From the NCBI GenBank assembly GCA_902729315.2, contig LR746269.1:315001-379000 (forward strand): a stretch of 64,000 bases of DNA, given 5' to 3'. The notes beneath the pieces were generated by a model. The model had not been told where the DNA came from, did not search any database, and saw nothing but the letters and a program-made list of their open reading frames with translations. How positions within the stretch are numbered: position 1 is the first letter of the stretch; each line of letters opens with the position of its first letter. Of this stretch, positions 31,985 to 43,815 are shown one piece after another. Source of the DNA: Spirodela intermedia (taxonomy: Eukaryota > Streptophyta > Magnoliopsida > Alismatales > Araceae). Made by a program: the position numbers and the translations under genes.

Positions 31985-33044
31985 TTGACATATAGGCCAG
32001 TCAACAAGTGCTTATTTGGCGACTTTTATGTGGGAAGAATAAACCGTTAAATTCGCGCGGCGTATTAAGACCAAAATCTATGGGTATTTAAGTAAGAATA
32101 GAAAGAATCACCCCGTTTCCAAAGAAGATCACTGAAGAGACGGAGGGTGATGTTTGACGGGAGGTCGCCGTTAAGACCGAACACCCCGAACTCCCCCCGA
32201 CAAGGCACAGAATATTGTCCTAAAATATTCCCAAGATATCCGCCGGTCGCATCACCGCTGCTCCCCCCCAGAAACCCCTCTCTCTCTCCTGATTATTCCT
32301 CGTCTTCCCAGAATACCCCCAATATCCCGAAAATACCCCTTGTCCCTTCCTGCTCCTTCGAGGATTCCCTGCTTTATCCGATGTGACGTTCGGGGGATAT
32401 TTTAACTTGAAGCCACTATCTTCCTATGAATTTCATGAAAACCCCTTTTGTGACCAAATTTGTGTGGCGTACGCTCACCCGATGGTTGACTCACCGTGGG
32501 ATAGATGGGTTTGACCGGAGGAAGGGGCCTAGGGTTGCGAAATGGAAGGGCATTGGCCAATAGGCGGCCGAAACGTGTCGGCGATAGCTTCGAGGAAAGC
32601 GAGGCGGGAGACAAACCCCCGACAGGCCACGTTGGCGGCTGGTCGCGACGATGGATGCTCCTGAGAAGTAGGGCCCAAGAGCCGTGGCGGCTCGGCTGAG
32701 CCGAAGCAGACGGGACGGCTGATAGGATCTGCGGCTCAGATGGAGGAATTTCGGTGATCGGACGGGCAAGATACGCCATCCGAGCCGAGGAGAGCCGTAG
32801 CCGGTGAGCCGCCGCCGCCTTCTAGGCCTGTCTCCCACCAATACGGACGAACGGCGACCGCTCACCAAAAGGAGAGACGAGGGTATAGGTAGAACAAATC
32901 CGAGAGAGTTGCAGATCGAGCCGGAGGAGGAGAGAGAAAGCTTCCGGAGAGAGAAGGCCGCCGGAGAGGAGGGAGGAAGGGGAGCTTCTGCTGAGGAAGA
33001 GGAGGAGGAAGAAGAAGAAGAAGAAGAAGAAGAAGAGGGTGAAG
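31827..33044. other. spacer between the two Aux/IAA genes
   Basis: It contains a (GA)n run at about 31,945-31,981 and, near its right end, the purine-rich leader of the second Aux/IAA gene with a (GAA)n run at 33,000-33,036. Open frames here show no conservation. Confidence 0.55.
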
Positions 33045-34516
33045 ATGTCGGAGGAGGCGGCTTATGGGTCGCCGCGGTCGGAGGTGTCGGGGTTAGATTT
33101 CGAGGAGACGGAGCTCAAACTGGCCCCGCCGGGCGGCGGATCCAGGGTGGTCGGCGGAGCGGCCACGGCGGAGAGCGAGAGGAAGCGCGGGTTCTCGGAG
33201 ACCGTGGATCTGAATCTCTGTGGGACTGGGACGACATCTGCTGCTCAGCGGAGTGGGGACGCAGGAGATCCGTCCCCAGATTTGACGGATTCCAAGTCCT
33301 CCGCCGCCGTAAAGCCCCTCGCTAAGTGAGCACTGCTCCCCTCTCTCTCTCTGTCTTTCTCTCTCTCTTAGTGCGGTCTCTATTTTTTCTCTCGTATTGA
33401 AAACCCGCGGCGGAGTAGTCGTTTGGGGATCTCCTATTCTTCGTGCGAATAGTTTTGGGTTGGAGCTCCCTTTACTCGATTTGGATAGGGTGCTTTCATG
33501 GTTTTCGCCGGGGATTTTCTTTCAGCCTTTCGTCGGATCGAACACGTCAAAACGAGATTTCTGATATGTGTTCTGATTTCTCCGTGCGATCCAGAGCACA
33601 AGTTGTGGGATGGCCGCCGGTGAGATCGTTCCGCAAAAACGCGCTTAAGAGCTGCACCTATGTGAAAGTTGCCGTCGACGGGGCGCCCTACCTGCGGAAG
33701 GTCGACTTGGAGCTTTACAGCGGCTACAAGCAGCTGCTCGCCGCCCTGGAGGAGATGTTTTCCTGTTTCACCATCCGTATGTGCCCTCTCTCTGGCTGCT
33801 GCCTTCCCTGATCTTCGAAATCACGGCCCTCCTGTTGCTATCCGTTCCTTGTTGTTTGACTGCTCGTGACCCACCTTTTTTGCAGGTAATTACCCCGACG
33901 AGATGAGGTTGGTGGATACGGTGAACGGGACGGAGTACGTTCCGACGTACGAGGACAAGGATGGTGACTGGATGCTCGTCGGCGACGTCCCCTGGAAGTA
34001 AGCCCTCCGGCCTCAAGCTCACGTGTCTCCCTTTCTGTCATCCGTTCTTCGCCTGCCTGCAATTCATCCGCTACGCGCTGTGGATTCTTGGTGGACTACT
34101 CCAAGATCATTGAGTCAGGAAACCGGTGCAAAAACCTCGCTATTAAAGGGTTTGTGAGCTCAGAAGTTGATTCAGAAGTCAGTTTAATAGGCGAAGAACA
34201 GTGCAGAAGATACACTCGGGCTTCCGTTTCCTGCGTTTCCCCCTCTATGAGCCCAACAGTTTCTGCTTCTGTGGATGCCCTCTGATCTCGCCCTTGTTCA
34301 TTTCCTTGGCGCAGAATGTTCATCGAATCCTGCAAACGTCTCCGTCTGATGAAGAGCACCGAGGCCGTCAACCTGGGTACGCTTTCTCGAGAATCTCTCC
34401 CTCACTTGATTTCTGGGGCTGGGAGCAGATTCCTTCCCACCCACATCCTCATCACCCACCTCGGTTTCCTTTGTGCAGCTCCAAGGGTGCCTAAGAGACC
34501 CATCAACCCGAAATGA
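33045..34516 (+). CDS. canonical-length Aux/IAA auxin repressor, 224 aa
   Basis: Five exons (33045-33325, 33595-33776, 33886-33997, 34315-34376, 34479-34516) join in frame to 224 residues. Domain I reads [10 protein letters not shown], so the EAR core is LKLAP (24-28); a second VDLNLCG motif follows in the linker and could act as a DLNxx-type EAR. Domain II is [15 protein letters not shown] (95-109), the canonical TIR1/AFB degron with GWPPV at 99-103. The PB1 domain is complete: [18 protein letters not shown], then [18 protein letters not shown], then the OPCA stretch [20 protein letters not shown] with DxDxD intact. The end is [20 protein letters not shown] followed by a basic PRVPKRP tail that can serve as nuclear signal. 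It should be short-lived, auxin-degradable and able to oligomerise with ARFs. Intron positions fit the family. Confidence 0.95.
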
Positions 34517-35127
34517 TGCGGAAGCGGCCCCGGGCGACCTATACATGAGCATGTACAGGGATTGTTTTCCTCTTCCGTCCCTTACTTCTCTCCCTCCCTT
34601 CGAGCTCCGTGCGAGGTTCTTCAAGAGTAGAAGAAATAAGGGATCTTGTCGTCGCAAGTAATGCTTCTCTCTACTCCGCTTTGTTCAGATATCGCATGGC
34701 CACACTGTGAGCAGATTACAGTTTTCCATATCTCCCCTGTTCTTGTTGTTTCTCCCTCCTGAACCCCTGCATCTATATGATTCTACCTAATCATGGTTAT
34801 CTTTCCATCACCCACCTTCGTTGAAGAAGACCTCGTCCGAGGTATGTCTGTCCTCTCTCTCTCTCTCTCCTGCATGATCTTCTGAATCTGGCTGTCCTCC
34901 ATGGCCACAGCCATTAATGTCCAGAGCTTGGCCCCGCTCTTCCTCTCTCTCGCTCTCTCTATCGGATCAGATTGAGTGGTCAGAATCTCATTCGGTTCGG
35001 ATCAAACCGGGTACAAATCAGGACGGTCGACTCCACGTGTCGCGGTCGGATTCCGATGACAAAACGGGCCTATGACATATAATCAATGCAAGTAGCCAGT
35101 CCTTCCACCGTCGGTACCGACAAACAT

Positions 35128-35166
<39 letters not shown>
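35128..35166. repeat. (GA)n microsatellite
   Basis: About 19 GA units in the spacer between the second Aux/IAA gene and the PP2A subunit gene. Confidence 0.9.
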
Positions 35167-35168
<2 letters not shown>

Positions 35169-35649
35169 CCGTCTAGACGAGAAGCCTAGCATTTAACTGG
35201 CATTTGAAAATCTCCCTGAGAATAGATAGTCCAGGCTACGAGCCTCTGAATGGGGAACCCGGCGACGGGGCGGGTACGTGTCACGTGGCCACTGGTTCCC
35301 CTTTTTAGAAATGATTCTCGTCACGGGCACCTCGGGGCCAGTGGACCGGCCCACAGAATAAACGAGTTCGCCAATCAGGACAGCCCATTTCTTAAGAGGG
35401 AGCTATTGGGCTCCACTGAATTAGAATTCCAGCCGCAATCCTAGGTCCATTAGGGCAGTGTGGCCCAATCTGGGCCCCGCATATGTTGGTCTCTCCAGCC
35501 AGGCCGCGTGGACCGGATTGATGGGATCTAACTACTACGTTGAATCCCTAGACGTCAAAATGTGCCACCGATCTGTGGAGGCACATCTAACGGTCCACAT
35601 CGCAAGTCCCAAATCCTTCGCGCCGGGGTTTTTAGAACTCGGCACTCGT

Positions 35650-35755
35650 GTAGAGAGAGAAAGAGAGAGAGGGGGAGAGAGAGAGAGAGTGAGGGGGGGG
35701 AGAGAGAGAGAGAGAGAGAGAGGGGGGGAGAGAGAGGGAGAGATAGAGAGAGTTG
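35650..35755. repeat. interrupted purine microsatellite (GA)n(G)n
   Basis: GA runs are broken by G runs over about 105 bp. It lies roughly 825 bp upstream of the B56 gene ATG and just before the presumed leader. Confidence 0.85.
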
Positions 35756-36579
35756 ACATTGACGACGTTTTTCTCTTCTTCTTCGCTGAGCGGCCGCCAT
35801 AGCGACGACGCCGTGTTCGAAGTAGGTGAGTGCCGGCCTTCTCCTGTGCTTCCTCCGGGTCGCTCATGGCGGCGGTGTCCCTTTGTTCACCTCTGTGGTT
35901 CGTCGGAGGTGGCGTGGACTCCTCGGAGAGCACTTAGGAGCTTATACTCACGATCTCCGACTCACCAACTAGAGGCCGCCACGGCTGTCCGTGATCTCCC
36001 CGAAATCGCCAGTTCGGCTCCTCGGATCGGCACCATCTGGTCGCTCTCTGTCCAGAGGTCTAATTTGTATGTGGTCAGATTCGGTGGTGCTCTTCAGGTT
36101 GGATCTCGCGGGGATTCGTCGCGCTGTCTCAATCTCGAGATCGATCAGGGTCCAATGCTGCAGCACTCATCTTAGGAGTGGGATCTTCTGTAACCTTGCT
36201 TGTGGTTAGTTGTTTATTCCGTCTCTCCTTTCTCTTTTTTTTTCGAGATTTAGTGTGTATTTCTTATCCTTTCCAGTCGATCTCACCTTTTTCGTCGGTG
36301 TCTAGGGTTTTTGGCCACCAGAAAGCCATCTCCCGTCAAACTCTTCTCCTGTAATTTAATGTACCTTTTTTTTTTCCCCTGAATCCGTGAAGGGGGGTGG
36401 ATGACACTGAAGTTGTTGGTTCCTCGGGGGTAATCTCTCGGCACGGCCGCTGCGGACGGTGACGGCATCTTGTCTCCGGCGGAAGTCCTGGGATTTTCAA
36501 ACCCTATTTCTTGCTTGTCCGGAGGCCTTTTTAGTTTTTCTAACCATCATCCCTTCCGCTGGAGACAAGGTTGGCCAAT

Positions 36580-39209
36580 ATGTGGAAGCAATTTGTTCGC
36601 AAGCTCCAGAAGAAGTCTTCGAAATCAGATGCCATTTCAGATCCCTCGTGCAGCAGTCGCAGCAAAGATTCTGGCGCGTCAGGCGACTCGATCCAAAAGA
36701 CGAGTGGATCAAATGCCGCCTCTAACAGATCTGCAACTGCAGCTGTTAAACGAATGTCCTCGGCCGTCTTCCCAGCTAGTGTTGTAGCAGGAATAGAACC
36801 CCTTCTTTCTTTCAAAGACGTTCCAAACCAGGAGAAGCAGAATCTTTTCATCGGCAAGCTGAACCTGTGCTGTGTAGTCTTCGATTTCAATGACCCGAGC
36901 AAGAACCCTGTCGAGAAAGACTTGAAGCATCAGGTATTGGTAGATCTTGTCGAGTACGTTTCTGCTGGGACCGCCAAGTTTTCCGAACAGGCAATCGCTG
37001 CGAGCTGCAAGATGTTTGCGATTAACTTGTTTAGGGTGTTCCCTCCAAACAATAGGTCATCCTCTTCAGGTGGTGAGAATGAGGATGACGAACCGAGTTT
37101 CGACCCAGCTTGGCCGCACTTGCAACTTGTATATGATTTGCTTCTCAAATTCATTGCCTCTTCTTCTGTTGACGCAAAGATAGTGAAGAAGTATGTGGAC
37201 CACTCGTTCATCTTGAGATTGCTTGATCTCTTTGATTCTGAGGACCCAAGAGAGAGAGACTGCCTGAAGACAATTCTACATAGGATTTATGGGAAGTTCA
37301 TGGTCCATCGGCCCTTCATTCGAAAGGCTGTGAGTAATATATTCTGTCGGTTTGTCTTTGAATCGGAGAGGCACAATGGAATTGCTGAAATGCTGGAGGT
37401 TTTTGGGAGTGTCATCAGTGGGTTTGCCTTGCCTCTGAAAGAGGAACACAAGATGTTCTTGTGGAGAGTGTTGATTCCCCTCCATAAGCCAAAGGCAGTC
37501 GGCGTTTATATGCAGCAGCTAACTTACTGTGTGACGCAGTTTATAGAGAAGGACCCGAAGCTGGCAAGCACAGTAATCAGGGGCCTGCTGAAGTACTGGC
37601 CCGTGACCAGTAGTCAAAAGGAAGTGATGTTTCTCAGCGAAGTGGAGGAGATCTTGGAGTCAACAAGCATGGTCGAGTTCCAGAAAATTATGGTCCCACT
37701 GTTCCAGCGCATTGGCTCCTGCCTCAGCAGCTCCCATTTTCAGGTATCGGTAATCTGGCTTTGTACTATTCTGTTTTTATGGGGTCTTCTCCTACAGTAT
37801 TCTCGTTGAAGAAGCTCTCCTTTCTTGTTTTATTGCCATCTAGCATCACACTCGCTCATGTTAATTCCTTTTTATTGTGATGATTATCTATCAGGCATTG
37901 CTGTGATTTCCTCGTTTTTTTTGGTGGGCAGGAAGGAGGGGATCTCGCCCCTTGTAGTTCCTCTTTTTTTTTTTTGTGGTATTTTTTAGGGAAAAAAAGA
38001 AAGAAAGACTCCAGTCATCATGGTTTATCGTACTTTAACCGTAGTCATCACGCAATGTCTCTACATGGTGTATAGTGAGTATAATTGATGGCGCATTAAC
38101 ATAGAAAACAACCACCAATGATCACGATTCTCCATTAATGGCATATAACTGTTTTTTCTTACCCAAAATGGCCATTAATGGATATTAATGTTGAATTAGG
38201 GGTGCTACTGCTCGAATCTTGGGGTTATGAAGATTGCCCTGTTGTTCTCCCCAAGAGCGGACCAAGACTAGATTAAACCCTGAAAATTGGCTCAGATTTT
38301 TAATGTCCCAATTTTGGCCCAGAAATTAATGGAGCTTATGACAGAGGGAGCTTCAGACCGCTTTTATATAAACAGTTCATAAGAGTCACGTCTTTATCTC
38401 CTTAAAACGCCTGTACGTATATTGTTGACATGAGGCTCCCATCAGTTTCATGAATCATCAATAATGCATATTTCATCAGTGCATGATCGTCATAGTTGTC
38501 GTTGGGCCCTAGCTTCCGTCATTGTTGGAGATTTCTTCCAAGGTGTAAACATTTATGAGCCCATCAACATTCCATGATGATTGCACGCAAAACATTGGGC
38601 TTAGCTGGGAATTCTATCCTCATAGCCCGAATTCCTTGCCCAGTAGTTGGTGGATCATCTCCGTCGAAAAAATGTGGTGGATTCCCAAGACTCGTTCTTG
38701 ATTATTTTCTATTCACCGTGGGAATTTACGTCAAGAAGGGGAAGTTAATTTGTTCGCTTGGATTGCAGAAGATCAACTGGGTTGCCAGAGGGCGTATGCC
38801 TTTGATGTTTTCTTTATCCTCCTCTCTTCCATCTCCGTTGATCGTCGACTGGTTAATCTTTCAGGTTGCCGAGAGAGCCCTCTTTCTGTGGAACAACGAC
38901 CGCATCGTCAGCCTGATAGCTCCGAATAGACAAGTCATCCTTCCCTGCATCTTCCCTTACCTCGAGAAGAACACCCAAACCCACTGGAATCAGGCGGTGC
39001 TCAACGTGACCCTGAACGTGAGGAAGATGCTCTCGGAGATGGACGAGGAGCTGTTCGTAGCCTGCCAGACCAAGTTCGAGGAAGAAGAGCAGCGCCGGGC
39101 CGCCGCCGGGGAGATGCGTAGGATCACCTGGGAACGCCTCGAGACCGCCGTCGCCGCCATGAAGCCCGTCTCCGGGTACATCCCGGTCCTCGTGAGTAAT
39201 CTCAGATAG
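36580..39209 (+). CDS. PP2A B56-type (B') regulatory subunit, 502 aa
   Basis: Two exons (36580-37743 and 38865-39209) join in frame to 502 residues, typical for plant B' subunits. The protein selects substrates for the PP2A holoenzyme, which in plants acts in brassinosteroid, stress and organ-development signalling. It begins [16 protein letters not shown], has a Ser-rich N-terminus (residues 15-60), then the B56 HEAT-like core starting near [20 protein letters not shown]. Family landmarks are [112 protein letters not shown] and [20 protein letters not shown]. The start is fixed by the conserved MWKQ opening. Which isoform (alpha to theta) cannot be decided by eye. Exon 2 is markedly more GC-rich than exon 1. 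Confidence 0.95.
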
Positions 39210-39971
39210 AGAGAGAGAGAGAGAGAGATTGGGTATTTTTCTTCCTCGTAGTCTGTCGTTGTTCTCTTCTTGGAAGGGCCGCTCCAGGTCGGTCGGCTGT
39301 CGCCAAACGAATATGTATAGTCGTCTACACTGCTGGCCCTATTTTGATATCGTAGACGTCCCATCTCTAATTAGCACGGATGGATTAAATGGGCAATAAT
39401 GGGCCAATTTATTGGACATTTGGCCCGTTAGGCCCATTAGTGCGGTGGTTGTCAGTCCTCTGCATAGTGGGAACCCCCCACTATTTGTTTGGGCCTCGGC
39501 CAATGGAGCCATTCCTCGTCATAATCGACTTTATGGGCCGTATCGGTGCATCTATTTAGCCCATTTGTGAACCCAATGCCATCCATATCCCGGTCCCAAC
39601 ACGGAAGCTCAAGACCCATCTGCTCTCGTGCAAACTTCCCTCTCTCTCTCTCTCTCGCTTGGAGCCTATCCGAATCAAGTCCGACAACGAATGATGTCAC
39701 TTTCAGGCCCATTTGTCTATACGGACTGCGACGCCCTTGACTCACATGGGCTGCGTGGCTGTAGTGCACTTTCGCTCGAGGGATCTGCCCAAACGAGCGA
39801 CGGACACGTTCTTTACGTCTATCACGTGAAATTTATGGAACACACAATTAATTGCAGACGTCAGAGAGATAAATCGCCACCCCGCCTGGTACTCCCAGCG
39901 GTGACGAATTTCCTGTTTAATTATATATGAGCGATATTTAATCTCCGCCCACCGCCGAAGCCCGACGCGAG

Positions 39972-39994
39972 TTTTTTTTTTTTTTTTTTTTTTT
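39972..39994. repeat. poly(T) run
   Basis: Twenty-three consecutive T on the plus strand. Confidence 0.9.
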
Positions 39995-40204
39995 ACAGAC
40001 GTGAAGTCCAACTTTAATTATGTACTCGATTTAATTTATCCTGATGAGTGGTTGATATAAAGCGAATATATAATTTGTAAAAGAATATTGAAAACTGAGA
40101 AAAGGTGGAAGCCCATCCAATCCTGCAGGAGCGATAGAGACACGACTCGGAGCGGATGGGGAGCCTTCATATCGAAGGAAGGCGCCCCCATTTGCTTTTG
40201 GTCT

Positions 40205-40212
40205 CAATAAAT
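40205..40212 (+). promoter_or_regulatory. possible TATA box of the CYSTM gene
   Basis: The sequence caataaatac lies about 65 bp upstream of the ATG at 40275 and is followed by a C-rich and CT-rich leader. Motif and spacing are the only support. Confidence 0.4.
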
Positions 40213-40274
40213 ACCTCCCCTCTTCCCCCCCGGCCCTCCTTACTCTGTCTCTCTCTCTCTCTCAGCAGCGGAAG

Positions 40275-40553
40275 ATGTACGCGCCGCTGGAGAGCCAGGG
40301 AATGACGTACCTGGGGCACGTGCAGAGGCGGCACGAGGAGAAGGGCTTCCTCTACGCCTGGTAAAGCACTCGCACCGCCGGTGCACCCATCGTGAGGCTT
40401 CCTGCTGCCGGACGGGTTTCCTCTGCTGCTGCTTCTTCTCCTCTTTGCTCACCTGGTTAAGTCGTGGTTGGCAGCCTTTTCGCCCTGTGCTGCTGCTTCT
40501 GCTGCTTCGAGACCTGCGAGTGCTGCTTGGACTGCTTCTGCTGCTGCGACTGA
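40275..40553 (+). CDS. CYSTM-family cysteine-rich transmembrane protein, 54 aa
   Basis: Two exons (40275-40360 and 40475-40553) join in frame to 54 residues. CYSTM proteins are small, tail-anchored, Cys-rich plasma-membrane proteins linked in plants to stress, heavy-metal and pathogen responses. The N-terminal half is hydrophilic (MYAPLESQGMTYLGHVQRRH) and the C-terminal module EEKGFLYACLFALCCC runs into a Cys/Phe cluster ending CCCD, the expected order for the family. The intron lies in the codon joining YA to C, at the start of the module. A gene this short is easily missed. I cannot assign a subfamily. Confidence 0.82.
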
Positions 40554-40762
40554 AGGGTCTCTCCCGTTCAGCAAGCAAGAAGACCCTTGAACAAAGGACA
40601 CGATACAGTCTACTCTCTCTCTCTCTCCATACATACATATATACACATATACTTACATACAACCATATGAACCCCGTCAAGAGAACAATTTCAGTGTAGG
40701 CACCTCTACTGATAATATTAAGCGAAGTACGTCTACATGATGTCAGTTCAACGACCCAGAAG

Positions 40763-40764
<2 letters not shown>

Positions 40765-40802
<38 letters not shown>
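40765..40802. repeat. (CT)n microsatellite between convergent genes
   Basis: About 19 CT units lie 57 bp beyond the stop codon of the minus-strand DUF92 gene, between it and the CYSTM gene. Confidence 0.9.
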
Positions 40803-40805
<3 letters not shown>

Positions 40806-40858
40806 ATGGGATCATGACGGAGATGAAGGAGAAGTGCAGGGCAGAACCCTCCACTCCT

Positions 40859-43815
40859 TTAGAAGACGTAGAGGCACGCGACGGAAGTGAGGAATGTGGT
40901 CAGGAGCACGGAGACGAAGTTCACGGCGTCGTTGTCCAGTATGCTCATGCCCGAGATCCTTTTCACAGAGGGCCCGGGTCTCCCCACCACCTTCACAAAG
41001 ACGGCAAAAATAAATCAATAATTAAAATTTAGAGCTGATCGGAAGAGATTGCCCCCTGAGCTCTATTGGATAGTTCCTAGGAACCCACCCATGTCCAGGT
41101 TCGTTTTAGAGAGACTTGAAGCTCTAAAGAACCGATTCATGGAAACCTGCGCTGTGCGATGAAATCGACAAGGGCTCAAAGTGACGCAAAAATAAATAAA
41201 TTAAAAGGTTGAAATATAGCTTTTAGGTGGAAAGAGACAGTAAAATCCTAACTTTTTTTCTTCTTTTTTTCCAGAAAAAAGTCCGGGAAAATTTGCCATC
41301 CCCTGTTTAGTGATGGCTCGTGCCGATCAATGAAACACAAAATCGAACACGAGGAGGCATATGTAAACGAAGAGGGTAGACTGAATACCAAAATAGACAA
41401 AAAAAATCCAAATGGTGGAGAATGAAGTACCTTCTGACGAATGCTGCAAAACCCACTGAACTGGAGCGTTGCACCCAACAAGGAGTCGATTACACTTCCA
41501 GATAGACCAGCGGCCGTGGCAACAGGTATCACCAGGAGTTGCCGCAGAAGTGCTTCACTCGAGCATCTGGCGGTTAGAAATCCAGTAACGACGTAGGCAA
41601 GACCAATGATTCCACCGCCTACTGCAGCCGCAAAGAGTCCCTGTAATGTAACTCCACCATTCGTACCTCTTTGAACTTTCTGATTGCGGTGAAGAATGAT
41701 AATCGGTTACTGAGGCTTTCATCGGTATCAAACCATAGAATTGACGAGCAAATCTTCGCGTGAAATCAAGATGAACGGGGCCAAAAGAGAGGACATGTTC
41801 GCAGGATTAGGTGGCAACTGGCAAACCCAAATTCTAAAAGGAGATATTTGGGTTCCCAGTTAGATGCCTAAACTGGTTATATATTGGCCTGGGATCATAC
41901 CACTGTGCCCTAAAAAAATTGTTTCAACTTCATCATAAATTTATTAAATTCACAGTCTATGCAGTCAATTCTTTTAATTTATACTCTTGGGTTTGACGTA
42001 GTTTTATCAATTAATCACAGCTCCTATTTAAATGTTTGATGAAATTTTAATAGTGGTATATACCCATATTATCTTATTCCAGTTGATGAAAAGTAATGCG
42101 AGGCATGTCTGGGATGTCGTTTGAATGTTTGAGGATTTTGGGAATTGAAGATTTTGGAGGGGCTTGACTTCTCTGGCATAACAGGACCGCAGTTTGTAAA
42201 TTGTAATCAGTGAGAATATTCATGCAGACATAAATCACGCACCATCGAATAGTTTAAACAGTGGGTAGCGCAGGATTCTCACAACCACAATTGAGATCCC
42301 ATTATTTGATTAATCGTTGTCCTGGAATGACTTGCGAACCAAGGATCTATGTAAATCACACATTTACAAGGAAGTGGTACCATTAACCATTAACTAATTT
42401 ATTTATTTTAGAACATGAGATTTTCGTTTGTTGAATCATAGGAAGAAACAATAAATGAAACGGGCAGAAGCATTCGAGAGAAATAAAATAAGTCAGATGT
42501 AATTACATTATAAATATGAATATAATGAGGAAGGGAAACAGATTCTATGATTTTCTTCATTAACCTAATTCTTTTCCCTGACGACAAGAAGCTTAAATAT
42601 AACTAGAAAGATACAATGCCTCAGAAGAAAATTTATCACCTTGAAGGTCGTAATCAACCGAGGCTGGGCGTTACTAAGAATCCCGAGTTCTGAAGACCAT
42701 GTATCTCCGTTGCAACAGGCATAGTGTCCAATAATGCCGCCAACTAGACCAGTTACTGTCCTCGACTCTCTCGCATCTAAACAGGAAGCTTGCCAATGAG
42801 TCAATGTTCCAACTATCAACACCAAGAATGTCGCAATCGTGCTGTTAGCCAAAACCTGTACCCTATGGATAAAGACATCAATATTCTCATCTTAGAGAAA
42901 CTAAAATACAATGATAGCAAGATCCCTGGCAGAGCTCGATATAAAAAGTAAACAATTAAATCTCGGCATTAGGTACCACACAATATTGAACGCTCCATTA
43001 ATATGTGATTAACCATAAGGATCCTAGTTGGAGTCTAAGGAAATGTATGTCAATGGTATCCTGTTAAGAGAGCACGCGTTGTGCTTGACGTGTGGTCATT
43101 CCACACATAGAGAGCTGGCATCTGATGCTGTATGAAAAAAATTAATTCCAAGAAAAAAATTTTGGGCGCAGCCAGAAAGCGAAAGGAATTTCCTGATATT
43201 TAATCTGAAATAAAGGTGGTACTCTGTTCATTTTCATGAGTCAAGGTCAAAATCACTCTGGCCAAGTGGAAACTTATTATTTGCATACCTAGACTTGCTC
43301 GATCCACAATTAAGGAGAAAATTTAACCAAGTATACCACTTAATGTTCGACAGTAAATTCGTTGGAAAAAAGGAAACCCAAGGCTAATGAGCTCACTCAC
43401 CAATTCCGCTGTCCTCCCTCCTTGAAATCATCTTCAAGCCTCCGCTTCACCTCTGTCCCCAATCTCGTCGCTTGTGAAGAGGTAAAAAAGAAAGCCAAAA
43501 TAAGCGCGCCGAACCTTCAATCGGCAAAAACATGGATCACTGCCACGGTACAAGCGAAATTCCCAGAAACTGCCTGTGCTCTCGAATTCAAGGACGTGAC
43601 GAATAGTGGAGAAGCACACAAACTATCCACCAGCGGCAAAAAAGGGCAAATGTGTACCTGTACCCTGCGGCAATGTGAATCGCCAAGACTACGAAACCTG
43701 CCGCGGCTCCGGAGCGATCCAGAGACTTGCGCCTTACAGCCCTAAGCGTGATCAGGGACGACAAGATAACAGCGACAACGGATCTGATCAGCACTCCCGT
43801 CACTTCTGCCGCCAT
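40859..43815 (-). CDS. PGR: DUF92/TMEM19-like integral membrane protein (PGR type), 291 aa
   Basis: Five exons (43658-43815, 43401-43514, 42640-42862, 41431-41679, 40859-40990) join in frame to 291 residues. It belongs to the DUF92/TMEM19 family, multi-pass membrane proteins. The plant member PGR (Arabidopsis At5g19930) is tied to glucose response, and the plastid relative VTE6 is a phytyl-phosphate kinase. Conserved features are the SLDRSGAAAGFVVLAIHIAA opening, FGALILAFFFTSSQATRLG, RRLEDDFKEGGQRNWVQVLA, ESRTVTGLVGGIIGHYACCN with GDTWSSELGILSNAQPRLIT, QRGTNGGVTLQGLFAAAVGG, SVIDSLLGATLQFSGFCS and LDNDAVNFVSVLLTTFL. About six hydrophobic segments are visible. No plastid transit peptide is apparent, favouring the PGR branch over VTE6. 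Two splice acceptors needed the more upstream AG to keep frame. Exon 5 is very GC-rich. Confidence 0.92.

Larger units (their letters stand above)
34517..36579. other. intergenic and long 5' leader region of the PP2A B56 gene
   Basis: It contains (CT)n near 34,853-34,869, (GA)n at 35,128-35,166, a purine microsatellite at 35,650-35,755 and one CACGTG at 35,282-35,287. The DNA from about 35,760 to 36,579 looks like a transcribed leader, possibly with a 5' UTR intron, but I cannot prove its limits. No coding gene is supported. Confidence 0.5.
39210..40274. other. intergenic between B56 and CYSTM genes
   Basis: It holds a short (GA)n run just after the B56 stop (39,208-39,228), a CT run at 39,639-39,655, a 23-base T run at 39,972-39,994 and the CYSTM promoter. 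No gene is supported. Confidence 0.55.

Noticed and set aside
38574-38864. Upstream extension of the B56 second-exon frame
   Set aside because: Family sequence resumes exactly after the acceptor at 38,864; the open stretch before it is intron.
42858-42862. CAG at 42,857 region as acceptor of DUF92 exon 3
   Set aside because: It shifts the frame; the upstream AG at 42,863 gives WVQVLANST in phase.
43362-43745. 127-codon plus-strand frame across DUF92 exons 1-2
   Set aside because: Antisense to two well-conserved exons, with no motif of its own.
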